A DNA stretch of 64,000 nucleotides from Parabacteroides hominis. Its GTDB lineage: Bacteria > Bacteroidota > Bacteroidia > Bacteroidales > Tannerellaceae. The DNA lies in contig NZ_JACOOJ010000009.1 of NCBI RefSeq assembly GCF_014287585.1, positions 1-64,000 of the forward strand, given 5' to 3'. This document shows positions 56,709-64,000 of the stretch, one piece after another. The position numbers were made by a program, and so were the translations under genes. Each line of letters begins with the position of its first letter. Position 1 is the first letter of the stretch. The notes beneath the pieces are model-generated. The model did not search any database. It had not been told where the DNA came from and saw only the letters and a program-made list of their open reading frames with translations.

Positions 56709-56800
56709 TGCTGTGAACCCTGTGAATGCGGCTTGTGTAAGGGGCTTGTGAGGGATGCTTACTCCAAAAATTAGCCGATGCTTTCACAGGGTTCACAGCA
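56709..56800. repeat. Perfect 18-bp inverted repeat, 56-bp spacer
   Basis: TGCTGTGAACCCTGTGAA (56709-56726) and its exact reverse complement (56783-56800) flank 56 bp. The arms contain the internal repeat TGTGAA. It lies in the 504-bp gap after tRNA-Thr, which otherwise shows no gene; a 68-codon frame there is not supported. Confidence 0.75.
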
Positions 56801-57040
56801 ACTGACAGATATTTAGCAGGTTATAAGCGATGTGAAGGTGAATCCAATTTATGTAAAACCTCTTATAAGCATGTTTTTACAGCCTATAGGCTATTCAGGA
56901 AAAGATGCCGACCCATTGGTGAAAAGGTGCATACTTTTTCCAGAAGGAGTCCCTATCTTTTTCCAAACGAATAACGATTCTTTTTCCGACAGGAAAGCAT
57001 CGCGGAATATCCCTGCAAGCCCTTTCCTGCAGGCTCGCTT

Positions 57041-57367
57041 TTATCTTTCATAAAAATAAAACGTACTGATACTGATGCTGCCGGCTAACAATAAAAATAT
57101 CAGGTAGTCGATGATTGCCGAAACGGGAGGGAGCTGTGCATGAGCGAACGAGATTCCCAAGCTTTGTATTCCTTCAAAAAGCAAAGATCCTCCTTGCAGC
57201 CAGACGGTCAGGAGTATTCCGAGTAACAGGCAAATGGAAATGATAATTGGGGGCAACAAGCTGTTTCGTTTGGGAAGCCGCTTCATTACCTGTTCCGGAA
57301 AATCGGTATCGGCGAACTCTGCTTTGTTCGCATGAAAAAAATCATATAATTTTTTATCCTCTGACAT
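57041..57367 (-). CDS. DUF5056-family membrane protein (probable anti-sigma)
   Basis: A 108-residue protein with a cytoplasmic head (1-35) and two membrane helices (about 38-55 and 82-104). It matches the DUF5056 family, usually found after an ECF sigma gene in Bacteroidales. It lies 16 bp downstream of the sigma gene and is a probable anti-sigma factor; the role is inferred from position. Confidence 0.8.
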   Translation of the reverse strand: MSEDKKLYDFFHANKAEFADTDFPEQVMKRLPKRNSLLPPIIISICLLLGILLTVWLQGGSLLFEGIQSLGISFAHAQLPPVSAIIDYLIFLLLAGSISISTFYFYER

Positions 57368-57383
57368 GATTGAAACTATTACA

Positions 57384-57920
57384 TTATATATTATACTCCG
57401 TACTTTTAAAATATTCCGTTAGCTTTTTCTTTCCCCGTGACAAGTGCGATTTGATCGTCCCAAGCGGAATGTTCATGATTCCGGCAATCGTTTCGACTGA
57501 TTTATCTTCCATATAGAACAGAAGGACAACCGTCCGTTCATCCGTCCGCAGCAGCAAAAGAGCACGGGTGAGGTCGATTCCGAAATCTTTGTCTTTCCCT
57601 TCGGCGGCATGGATGTTACCCAATGTTTCGATATCTACTTCGGCTGGCAGGTTCCGGCTACGGACATAATCATAAAACGTATTGTAGGCAACCCGGTAGA
57701 GCCAGGTCGAAAAAGTAGATATGGAGCGGAACGAACCGATATGGAGCCACGCTTTTATGAAGGTGTCCTGCGCCAGATCCTTGCTCAGCTCTTCGTCGCC
57801 GCCGGTCAGATGGAAGAAGAAACGCCGCACGGGTGACTGATAAGCCTCAACCAGTCGGTTGAACGCTTTCCGGTCACCCAGCAAAATAACCTTTGATACA
57901 AGTAAGGTGTCATTCTTCAT
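57384..57920 (-). CDS. ECF RNA polymerase sigma factor
   Basis: A 178-residue ECF sigma factor. Region 2 at about 25-90 (LSKDLAQDTFIKAWLHIGSFR, STWLYRVAYNTFYDYVRSRN) and region 4 at about 120-170 (ERTVVLLFYMEDKSVETIAGIMNIPLGTIKSHLSRGKKKL) are complete. It overlaps the upstream DUF6249 gene by 11 bp, and the DUF5056 gene follows after 16 bp, so the three form one operon. Confidence 0.92.
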   Translation of the reverse strand: MKNDTLLVSKVILLGDRKAFNRLVEAYQSPVRRFFFHLTGGDEELSKDLAQDTFIKAWLHIGSFRSISTFSTWLYRVAYNTFYDYVRSRNLPAEVDIETLGNIHAAEGKDKDFGIDLTRALLLLRTDERTVVLLFYMEDKSVETIAGIMNIPLGTIKSHLSRGKKKLTEYFKSTEYNI

Positions 57921-58287
57921 CTTCTATTCCTTGTTTTTTCCAGATAAAGTGAATAAGCAAGTAACCAATTCCAAGACAGAACGGGATCAGGCCGGCAGAT
58001 ATTCTGCGTACATAATTTCCCGGATCGGCATTGAGCGCCATAAATAGGATAATACCGATACCTGCCGAAATCAGGATGATACCTGTCTTAAGTGATTTAT
58101 TTCTTTTTACAGGTTCTTTAAACAGGTTTTCCGGCAATGTCTCTCCTTTCTCCATCGCTTTCATGTACAATTCAGCTTTTAGCTGGTTGCTCCGATGTTT
58201 TTCATTACTTTTTATCCATGCCATTATAAGGACGAACACAAAAGGTAATGTCAAAATTACTGTAGGTATTAAATTTCCGATTTCCAT
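57910..58287 (-). CDS. DUF6249-family membrane protein
   Basis: A 125-residue protein: one N-terminal membrane helix (about 5-25), a charged cytoplasmic middle (about 28-65) and two more helices (about 68-85 and 95-113). It matches the DUF6249 type that precedes ECF sigma genes. It overlaps the sigma gene by 11 bp and is the first gene of the operon. Function unknown. Confidence 0.8.
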   Translation of the reverse strand: MEIGNLIPTVILTLPFVFVLIMAWIKSNEKHRSNQLKAELYMKAMEKGETLPENLFKEPVKRNKSLKTGIILISAGIGIILFMALNADPGNYVRRISAGLIPFCLGIGYLLIHFIWKKQGIEDEE

Positions 58288-58381
58288 AATCTTATACTTT
58301 TTAATTCAACATATTACCTTTTAGACGTAAGAAAGTAATAGTTTAGATGCAAAACAATGAAATTTTCCTTTGAATCTTTAC

Positions 58382-58389
58382 TATCTTTG
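58382..58389 (+). promoter_or_regulatory. Promoter box of the ABC transporter gene
   Basis: TATCTTTG matches TAnnTTTG, 31 bp before the ATG. Confidence 0.55.
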
Positions 58390-58420
58390 CAGATAAATTC
58401 ATCTTACACTGACAAAATAA

Positions 58421-61333
58421 ATGAATGAGACCATATTAAACGGCTTATTAAATCTATTTGCTATTTTTGCTTCCTCCGTACGGATTGAAAGGGAGCAGGC
58501 TGGTCGTGCCGTTCATTCTTATCTGTCCAGTCACTTCGGGGTACGTTCCCACAAAGAATATATTGAACTTTACAATGCGTTGCGCGATATGTACGACGAT
58601 TCGCTCTTTGTGCTCGACAAAGAGCAGATTGTCCGGAATATCTGCGAACAGATGAAAGTAAAGTTGAGGGCCGAAGAACAGTTGCTTTTACTGATCCGTT
58701 TCGTAGAGTTCGCCTATACGAACAGCGGGGAGGCGGATCGGCATTCGGATCTGTTCCGCCTGGTGGCCGATATCTTTTCGATTCCCCAGGAAGAATTTGA
58801 CGATGCGCTTGCATTTATCACAGGAAAACCTTCTTCGTCTTTGCTGACGATCAGCGGGGAGGAGGAGGCGGATGCCAACCATATCACGCGGAAAGGGATG
58901 GAAGGTTTCATCCGTGTGCTCTATATCCGTCGCTTCGATAAGCATATTTTTACCTATCATGGGAACGGGCAGGTTTTTATGAACGACATTCCGCTTTCGT
59001 CGGATATGTTTTATGCCTGGCAGCATAGCAGTGTGCTGAAGGGGCCTTTGTTCCTGCCGGTCTATTACAGCAACCTGCTGGCCGTTTTTAATAAGAACGA
59101 ACGCAAGGAGGTCATTCATCTCGCCGGACGTGACATTGATTTTACGTTTAAGAACAGCCATAACGGACTGCATAACTTCTCTTTCAATCTCGAATCCGGG
59201 CAGCTCGTAGCCATTATGGGCGGTAGCGGGGTCGGGAAGTCGACTTTGTTGGGAATCATGAACGGCAATATCCGTCCCGACAAGGGGATGATAACCGTGA
59301 ACGGGCATCCGCTCGACTCTCCGGAGGCACGCCAGTTGATCGGTTTTGTCCCGCAGGATGATTTGCTGATCGAGGAGTTGACCGTTTACCAGAACCTTTT
59401 GTACACGGCACGGCTCTGTTTCGCCCGTTTGACGGACGAGGAGATCGGACAGCGTGTGGAAAAGGTATTGAAGGAATTGGACCTGGAAGAGATAAAAGAT
59501 CTCGAAGTCGGTTCCCCTATCCGTAAGACGATCAGTGGAGGCCAGCGGAAGCGCCTGAATATCGCTCTCGAACTGATACGCGAGCCGGCTATCCTGTATC
59601 TCGACGAACCGACGTCGGGATTGTCGTCGTCCGATTCCGAAAAAGTAATCATGCTCCTGAAGGAACAGACTCACCGGGGGAAATTGGTGGTGGTGAACAT
59701 ACACCAGCCTTCGTCCGAAATCTATAAGTTGTTCGACCGCCTGTGGCTGCTTGACCGGGGAGGCTACCCGATCTATGACGGGAACCCGATAGAGGCGATC
59801 ACCTATTTCAAACAGGCGGCCAAGTACACCGACCCGGATATCAGCGTGTGCAGTGTCTGCGGCAATGTGAATCCCGAATTGATTTTGAACATCATCGACT
59901 CCAAGAAGATCGACGATTCCGGTAACCAGACGAATATCCGGAAGTTCACGCCGGAGGAATGGCATGCCGAATACCTTGCTTCCCGTCCCGCTTTTTCGCC
60001 TGTCGGGGAGGGGGCGTTGCCGGAGAACCTGCAGAAGAAACCTTCCTGGTTCAAACAATTCCTGATCTTCCTGGAAAGAAATATACGCACGAAGCTGACG
60101 AACAGGCAATATTTGGCTATCACGCTATTGGAAGCCCCTTTGCTTGCGCTGATCGTCGCCCTTCTGACCCGCTATATGGACGGGGATGAATATACGTTGC
60201 TTGCCAACAAGAATTTTGTTTCTTATATCTTCATGTCAGTGATCGTTGTTACCTTTATGGGGCTGAGCATCAGTGCCGAGGAGATTATAAAGGACCGGAC
60301 GATCCTGAAGCGCGAACATTTCCTCCGATTGAGCCGGAGCAGTTACCTGACGTCCAAGATGGTGTATCTGTTGGCTGTGTCTGGGCTGCAATCGCTTCTG
60401 TTCATCGGGGTGGGGAATGCCATTATCGGGGTGGGGAGCGAGATGTTCGGCACGTGGTGGAGCATCCTGTGGGCTACGTCGTTCCTGGCGAACCTGACCG
60501 GGTTGATCCTTTCGCAGACGATGAGTTCGGTTGTCGCGATCTATATCACGATCCCGCTTCTGCTGATTCCCCAGATATTGCTTTGCGGCCTGGTTATCAA
60601 GTTTGACGACCTCAATACGCGGGCTTCGGACGAGAACATCGTGCCGCTGATCGGCGAGGTGATCCCTTCGCGCTGGGCTTTTGAGGCGTTGATGGTGGAG
60701 CAGTTCCGCGATAATGCTTACAACCGTCCTTATTTTCCGATCGAGAAAGAGAAATATCTGGCGCAATATTACGAGAACGTCCATTCACCGGAAGTGCGCA
60801 GCCTGGCAGAACAGATTGCGGCAAAAGACGATCCCGATAAGCGGAAAACAGTCGAGAACGAGCTGGCCGTATTGAGCCGTGCCGCCCGCATCGCTCCCCG
60901 CACGGAGGGAGAGAGCTATCTGGCTTATCTGGACAAGGTGGATGCCGCCCTGCACGAACGGGCGCACAACTTCACTGCCTATCTCGACCAGGTCCAGCAA
61001 GAGCGCGGCCGGAAAGAGGGGGCCGAACAACTGTCGAAGATCAAGAAAGCCCATCACAATACAGCGATCGAAGACCTGGTTATGGGGACCGGAGGACGCC
61101 ATCTGTATAAGGAAGCAAACCATCGTATCTATCCGGCGATCGGGCAGGTTTATGTGGAGCCCGACAACCGTTTCGGGCGTGCCGCTTTCTACAGTCATGA
61201 GAAAAATTGGGGCGGATATCATATTTCTACTTATAAATTTAATTTATTGGTTATAGGTTTCTTTGCATTATTGGCGATTATCGCTATATTCGCAGAGTTT
61301 CCGGGACGTTTCCTGAAACGGGACGAATTTTGA
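58421..61333 (+). CDS. ABCG-type fused ATP-binding/permease protein
   Basis: A 970-residue half-transporter with a large N-terminal extension. Residues 1-150 form a helical TerB-like domain, and 160-220 a small beta domain. The ATPase (about 235-470) has Walker A GGSGVGKSTLLG, the signature ISGGQRKRLNIA and Walker B AILYLDEPTSG. A permease of the ABC2 type (about 565-770) has several helices. A helical soluble stretch follows (about 780-930) and a last membrane helix (about 940-960). Likely an exporter or envelope-related ATPase; the substrate is unknown. The lipoprotein gene follows after 33 bp. Confidence 0.9.
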   Translation: MNETILNGLLNLFAIFASSVRIEREQAGRAVHSYLSSHFGVRSHKEYIELYNALRDMYDDSLFVLDKEQIVRNICEQMKVKLRAEEQLLLLIRFVEFAYTNSGEADRHSDLFRLVADIFSIPQEEFDDALAFITGKPSSSLLTISGEEEADANHITRKGMEGFIRVLYIRRFDKHIFTYHGNGQVFMNDIPLSSDMFYAWQHSSVLKGPLFLPVYYSNLLAVFNKNERKEVIHLAGRDIDFTFKNSHNGLHNFSFNLESGQLVAIMGGSGVGKSTLLGIMNGNIRPDKGMITVNGHPLDSPEARQLIGFVPQDDLLIEELTVYQNLLYTARLCFARLTDEEIGQRVEKVLKELDLEEIKDLEVGSPIRKTISGGQRKRLNIALELIREPAILYLDEPTSGLSSSDSEKVIMLLKEQTHRGKLVVVNIHQPSSEIYKLFDRLWLLDRGGYPIYDGNPIEAITYFKQAAKYTDPDISVCSVCGNVNPELILNIIDSKKIDDSGNQTNIRKFTPEEWHAEYLASRPAFSPVGEGALPENLQKKPSWFKQFLIFLERNIRTKLTNRQYLAITLLEAPLLALIVALLTRYMDGDEYTLLANKNFVSYIFMSVIVVTFMGLSISAEEIIKDRTILKREHFLRLSRSSYLTSKMVYLLAVSGLQSLLFIGVGNAIIGVGSEMFGTWWSILWATSFLANLTGLILSQTMSSVVAIYITIPLLLIPQILLCGLVIKFDDLNTRASDENIVPLIGEVIPSRWAFEALMVEQFRDNAYNRPYFPIEKEKYLAQYYENVHSPEVRSLAEQIAAKDDPDKRKTVENELAVLSRAARIAPRTEGESYLAYLDKVDAALHERAHNFTAYLDQVQQERGRKEGAEQLSKIKKAHHNTAIEDLVMGTGGRHLYKEANHRIYPAIGQVYVEPDNRFGRAAFYSHEKNWGGYHISTYKFNLLVIGFFALLAIIAIFAEFPGRFLKRDEF

Positions 61334-61366
61334 AGTCTGAAATAATAAATTATTAAATTATACAAT

Positions 61367-62197
61367 ATGAAAAAGAGTGTATTAAGCATGCTCGCCGTAG
61401 CAGCATTAGTGTTTGGAATGACTTCCTGCAACGGAGCCAAGAAAACAAGCGAAGAATCTGAAAAGACTGAAGAAGCCGCTGTTATAGCAGGTAAGGCTCC
61501 GAAAGACCTGTTGACCGAAGAGTTGAAACAAGAGACAATTCAATTGTTGAAGGACATGCCGGATTCTGATATTCCTTACCGTCTTTCCACAGGTGAAGTA
61601 AAAGTAAATGTGGGTGATGTCAAGTATATGGTGCCGGTTGGTAAGGCTGCCGAATTGAGCACTCCGGCGCAGAAAGCCCGTGCATTGGGTATGTACATGG
61701 CCGATTATAACGTACTGAAGGCGATCGGCAAGCCGACAGCCGAAGTGGAAGGCGTAATTGCCAAGTTGGCTACAGACCTGAATGTGTCGTTTGTTTTGGA
61801 TATCCTGAAAGAACAGGCTCCGAAAGATGCAACTAAAGAACAATTGCAGGCTTTCATGAACGCACAGGAAGACAAGATCATCGAAAAGATGGCTGCTGAA
61901 AACAAAATAGACGCCGAAGTTGAAATGTTAGGTGCTGCTTCTGCCGAATATGCTTGCCTGGTTGCCAATCCTACATTGGTTGTACAGGGCGATGCTACTT
62001 CTGCCGGCCTTTCTGCAAACATGGAAAAACGTGTCAGCATGCTGGAAGAAGTGGTTGCCGATCTGGCTGCTTACTATCCTGACCTGAAACAGTTAGGCGA
62101 AACGATTGCTCCGCTGAAAGAAAAAGTCGCTTCTATCCAGAGCGCTCGTGCTGCAAATGCAGAAATCATGGGTATCCGTGACGCTTTGTTGAAGTAA
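61367..62197 (+). CDS. Lipoprotein of unknown function
   Basis: A 276-residue lipoprotein (Cys21 in ALVFGMTSCNGAKKTSEE) with a helical body rich in Ala, Lys and Glu and no recognised motif. It follows the ABC transporter gene after 33 bp and may be co-transcribed, which would make it a periplasmic partner. A strong terminator ends the unit. Confidence 0.75.
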   Translation: MKKSVLSMLAVAALVFGMTSCNGAKKTSEESEKTEEAAVIAGKAPKDLLTEELKQETIQLLKDMPDSDIPYRLSTGEVKVNVGDVKYMVPVGKAAELSTPAQKARALGMYMADYNVLKAIGKPTAEVEGVIAKLATDLNVSFVLDILKEQAPKDATKEQLQAFMNAQEDKIIEKMAAENKIDAEVEMLGAASAEYACLVANPTLVVQGDATSAGLSANMEKRVSMLEEVVADLAAYYPDLKQLGETIAPLKEKVASIQSARAANAEIMGIRDALLK

Positions 62198-62217
62198 GAT
62201 TCTCTATACATTAATAT

Positions 62218-62263
62218 AATAAGTAGCCCGGCCTCCAAAAGGAAGTCGGGCTACTTATTTTTC
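62218..62263 (+). terminator. Rho-independent terminator after the lipoprotein gene
   Basis: AATAAGTAGCCCG (62218-62230) pairs exactly with CGGGCTACTTATT (62247-62259), followed by T. Confidence 0.85.
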
Positions 62264-62307
62264 CGGGTAGGGCAACTCACGGTTTCGGATCGCGTGACTC
62301 GCTTTCG

Positions 62308-63471
62308 TCACCCTTTGTAGTTGATCGAAAGCAGCGTGATGTCGTCCGACTGGACAGCACCGACGACAAACTCGCCAACCGTCTCGGTTATCTTTTCCAC
62401 AACCTCTTTCGGGTTTTTGCCGGCGAGCGTCCGGCAGTTTTCGAGCAACCGTTGTTCGCTGTACAGTTCATGCTTCATGTTCATCGCCTCCGTTACCCCG
62501 TCGGTATAGAGAAAGAGGTTATCGCCGGGCGACAGTTTCAATTCCTTTTCGTGATAGCTGGCGTCGCTGATCGCCCCCAATATCATATCGCCGGTAGCCG
62601 GCACTTTGGAAACGGAGCCGTCCTTTTTCATTAGGATAGGCGGGTTGTGGCCTGCATTGCAATAGGTGACGACGCCCGTATGGATATTCAGGATGCCATA
62701 GAACACGGTCACGAACATATCGTTTACGCTTTCCTGGCAGAGAATGTTGTTGGAACGTTGCATGCACATGGATGCCGAGTTTTCGGTCAGCGCGATGGCA
62801 CGTATCACAGTCCGGCTGATCGCCATGAAGATAGCGGCGGGAACGCCCTTGCCCGATACGTCGGCAATGACGAAGCCCAGGCGGTCCTGGTCGATGCGGA
62901 AGAAATCATAAAAATCTCCTCCTACATATTTGGCGGCGCTCATGTAGGCGTACAGGTCGAACGATTTCAGCTCCGGGAACGGGGGGAATGTCTTGGGCAG
63001 GATCGTCTGCTGGATTTCCTGGGCGACGTGCAGGTCGTTCTGGATGGATTCCAACTGCGTGTGTTCCTTCTGTGCCTGCTTGATGAAGGCGATCTGCTCG
63101 GCCGCCTTTTCGATGGTACGTTCGAGGTCTTCGAGGTTGATCGGCTTGGTCGTGAAGTCGAAAGCCCCCTGGTTCATGGCGCTGCGGATATTCTCCATAT
63201 CGCCGTAGGCCGATACCATGATGCATTTCAGCGCCGGGTTACGCATCTCGTTGATCTTCGTGAGCAGTGTCAACCCGTCCATCTCCGGCATGTTGATGTC
63301 ACTCAGGATCACGTCGAAGTCCGGCATGGCAAGCATCATCTGAAGTGCTTCCAGTCCGTTGTGGGCGAAATAGAACTCGTATTCGCCTTTCTTTATCTTG
63401 CGCCTGAAATATTGGGTCAGCAGTATTTCCAGGTCGAGTTCGTCATCTACACTTAATATTTTTATAGCCAT
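62308..63471 (-). CDS. Response regulator with SpoIIE-type phosphatase domain
   Basis: A 387-residue protein: an N-terminal receiver domain (1-125) with phosphorylatable Asp58 in LSDINMPEMDG and the conserved Lys in FTTKPINLED, a coiled linker (125-160), and a PP2C-like SpoIIE serine phosphatase (about 185-385, with GGDFYDFF, VIADVSGKGVPAAIFM and LYTDGVTEAMN). It probably dephosphorylates an anti-anti-sigma-like protein under control of the kinase just upstream on the same strand (19 bp gap). Confidence 0.93.
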   Translation of the reverse strand: MAIKILSVDDELDLEILLTQYFRRKIKKGEYEFYFAHNGLEALQMMLAMPDFDVILSDINMPEMDGLTLLTKINEMRNPALKCIMVSAYGDMENIRSAMNQGAFDFTTKPINLEDLERTIEKAAEQIAFIKQAQKEHTQLESIQNDLHVAQEIQQTILPKTFPPFPELKSFDLYAYMSAAKYVGGDFYDFFRIDQDRLGFVIADVSGKGVPAAIFMAISRTVIRAIALTENSASMCMQRSNNILCQESVNDMFVTVFYGILNIHTGVVTYCNAGHNPPILMKKDGSVSKVPATGDMILGAISDASYHEKELKLSPGDNLFLYTDGVTEAMNMKHELYSEQRLLENCRTLAGKNPKEVVEKITETVGEFVVGAVQSDDITLLSINYKG

Positions 63472-63490
63472 AGTAGCGTTGTTTCTCTAA

Positions 63491-64000
63491 TTATTGAATC
63501 GGAATGGTGATGGTGAAACGGGTGAACTCGTTCGGTTCGGATTCCATCTCGATCGTTCCGTTATGTTTTTGTTCGATGATTGACTTGGTGATAGAGAGGC
63601 CGAGACCGGTCCCTTCCCCGACCGGTTTGGTGGTGAAGAACGGTGTATAGAGTTTCTCTTTGACCTCCTTCGTGATTCCCAAGCCATTGTCTTCGATAAC
63701 CAACCGTACCCGGTCGCCGTCTTTCGCCAGCTTGACCTTGATGGTCGGATTGTAAGGGCTTTCGGTGACACCTTTGGACTTGCTGAAGACGGCATAGCAG
63801 GCGTTGTTCATCAGGTTGAGGACGGCGCGGCTGAAATCCTGCGGGATCACTTTGACCTGCGGGAGCGTATTGTCGTATTCCTCTATGATGGCGACATTGA
63901 AGCTCTTGTTATTGGCGCGGACAGCATGGTAGGAAAGCCATACGTATTCTTTTGTCAGTTGGCAGAGGTCGGTCGGTATGTATTCGTCGTCCTTGCCGCG
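63491..64000 (-). CDS. Sensor histidine kinase, 3' part only (runs off the window)
   Basis: Open reading frame of 169 codons without a start, continuing past base 64000. It holds the end of a histidine kinase core: the N box (AVLNLMNNACYAVF), the G1 box (IEDNGLGITKEV), F box (YTPFFTTKPVGEG), the G2 box (GTGLGLSITKSI) and ends TITIPIQ. It precedes the response regulator/phosphatase gene and is its likely cognate kinase. Confidence 0.9.
   Translation of the reverse strand, partial: RGKDDEYIPTDLCQLTKEYVWLSYHAVRANNKSFNVAIIEEYDNTLPQVKVIPQDFSRAVLNLMNNACYAVFSKSKGVTESPYNPTIKVKLAKDGDRVRLVIEDNGLGITKEVKEKLYTPFFTTKPVGEGTGLGLSITKSIIEQKHNGTIEMESEPNEFTRFTITIPIQ

Noticed and set aside
58688..60109. 473-codon minus-strand frame opposite the ABC transporter
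   Set aside because: The plus strand shows Walker A, signature and Walker B motifs; the antisense frame follows from GC-rich codon use.

Overview
The window is a chromosomal segment of a gut Bacteroidales bacterium. Parabacteroides is my best guess from protein style, but that genus call is inference. The order is well supported. Promoter-like TAnnTTTG boxes precede many genes. There is a SusC/SusD pair under an ECF sigma/FecR anti-sigma pair, several lipoproteins with Cys near residue 20, DUF5916, DUF6249, DUF5056 and DUF6340 proteins, and a K+-dependent membrane pyrophosphatase. tRNA genes lack an encoded CCA.

Layout. 1-6.2 kb: membrane pyrophosphatase (minus), patatin lipase, GH13 amylase and PRPP synthetase (prs). 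6.3-15 kb: DUF5916 barrel protein, a YafQ-type toxin/antitoxin pair, mnmA, then a minus-strand group of a winged-helix regulator, a membrane protein, an outer-membrane receptor, a DUF2141 protein and a 2TM protein. 15-25.5 kb: housekeeping genes on the plus strand (DPP III, AlkD-like protein, Fur-family regulator, purA, zinc peptidase, hisS, GH30 enzyme, groES-groEL). 25.6-29 kb: a patch that looks acquired, with an IS1182-type transposase remnant, a membrane-anchored AraC regulator, a lipoprotein with a direct-repeat operator, and tRNA-Leu(CAG). 29-36.4 kb: a frameshifted repeat protein, an ECF sigma operon, mazG, dsbD-like and RluA-like genes. 36.4-39.2 kb: an Abi_2/HEPN defence gene, a 22-bp repeat array, a HU-wHTH protein, a probable structured RNA and an orphan gene. 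39.3-49 kb: a compact polysaccharide utilization locus (ECF sigma, FecR, SusC, SusD, GH2). 49-58 kb: valS, a TPR histidine kinase followed by the stump of a second kinase, a Tat-exported sugar isomerase-like protein, a DUF6340 lipoprotein, tRNA-Thr(CGT) and a third ECF sigma operon. 58.4-64 kb: an ABCG-type fused transporter, a lipoprotein, a response regulator/SpoIIE phosphatase and the 3' part of a histidine kinase running off the window.

How genes work together. In the PUL the ECF sigma and FecR proteins should sense substrate through the STN domain of the SusC protein. SusD captures glycan and the GH2 enzyme cuts it. A terminator on the opposite strand, just upstream of susC, together with a promoter-like box over the susC start, suggests a cis-antisense small RNA of about 78 nt. 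The sigma operons at 30.9 kb and 57.4 kb each carry a small membrane partner.

The most notable non-genic structure is a family of 22-bp tandem repeats found as two separate arrays (14.8-14.9 kb and 37.6-37.7 kb) that share period and 15 of 22 positions. Other signals are three long intergenic hairpins, paired palindromic operators before the 2TM operon, and a promoter-led folded RNA candidate at 38.5 kb. No CRISPR array, prophage or rRNA operon was seen.
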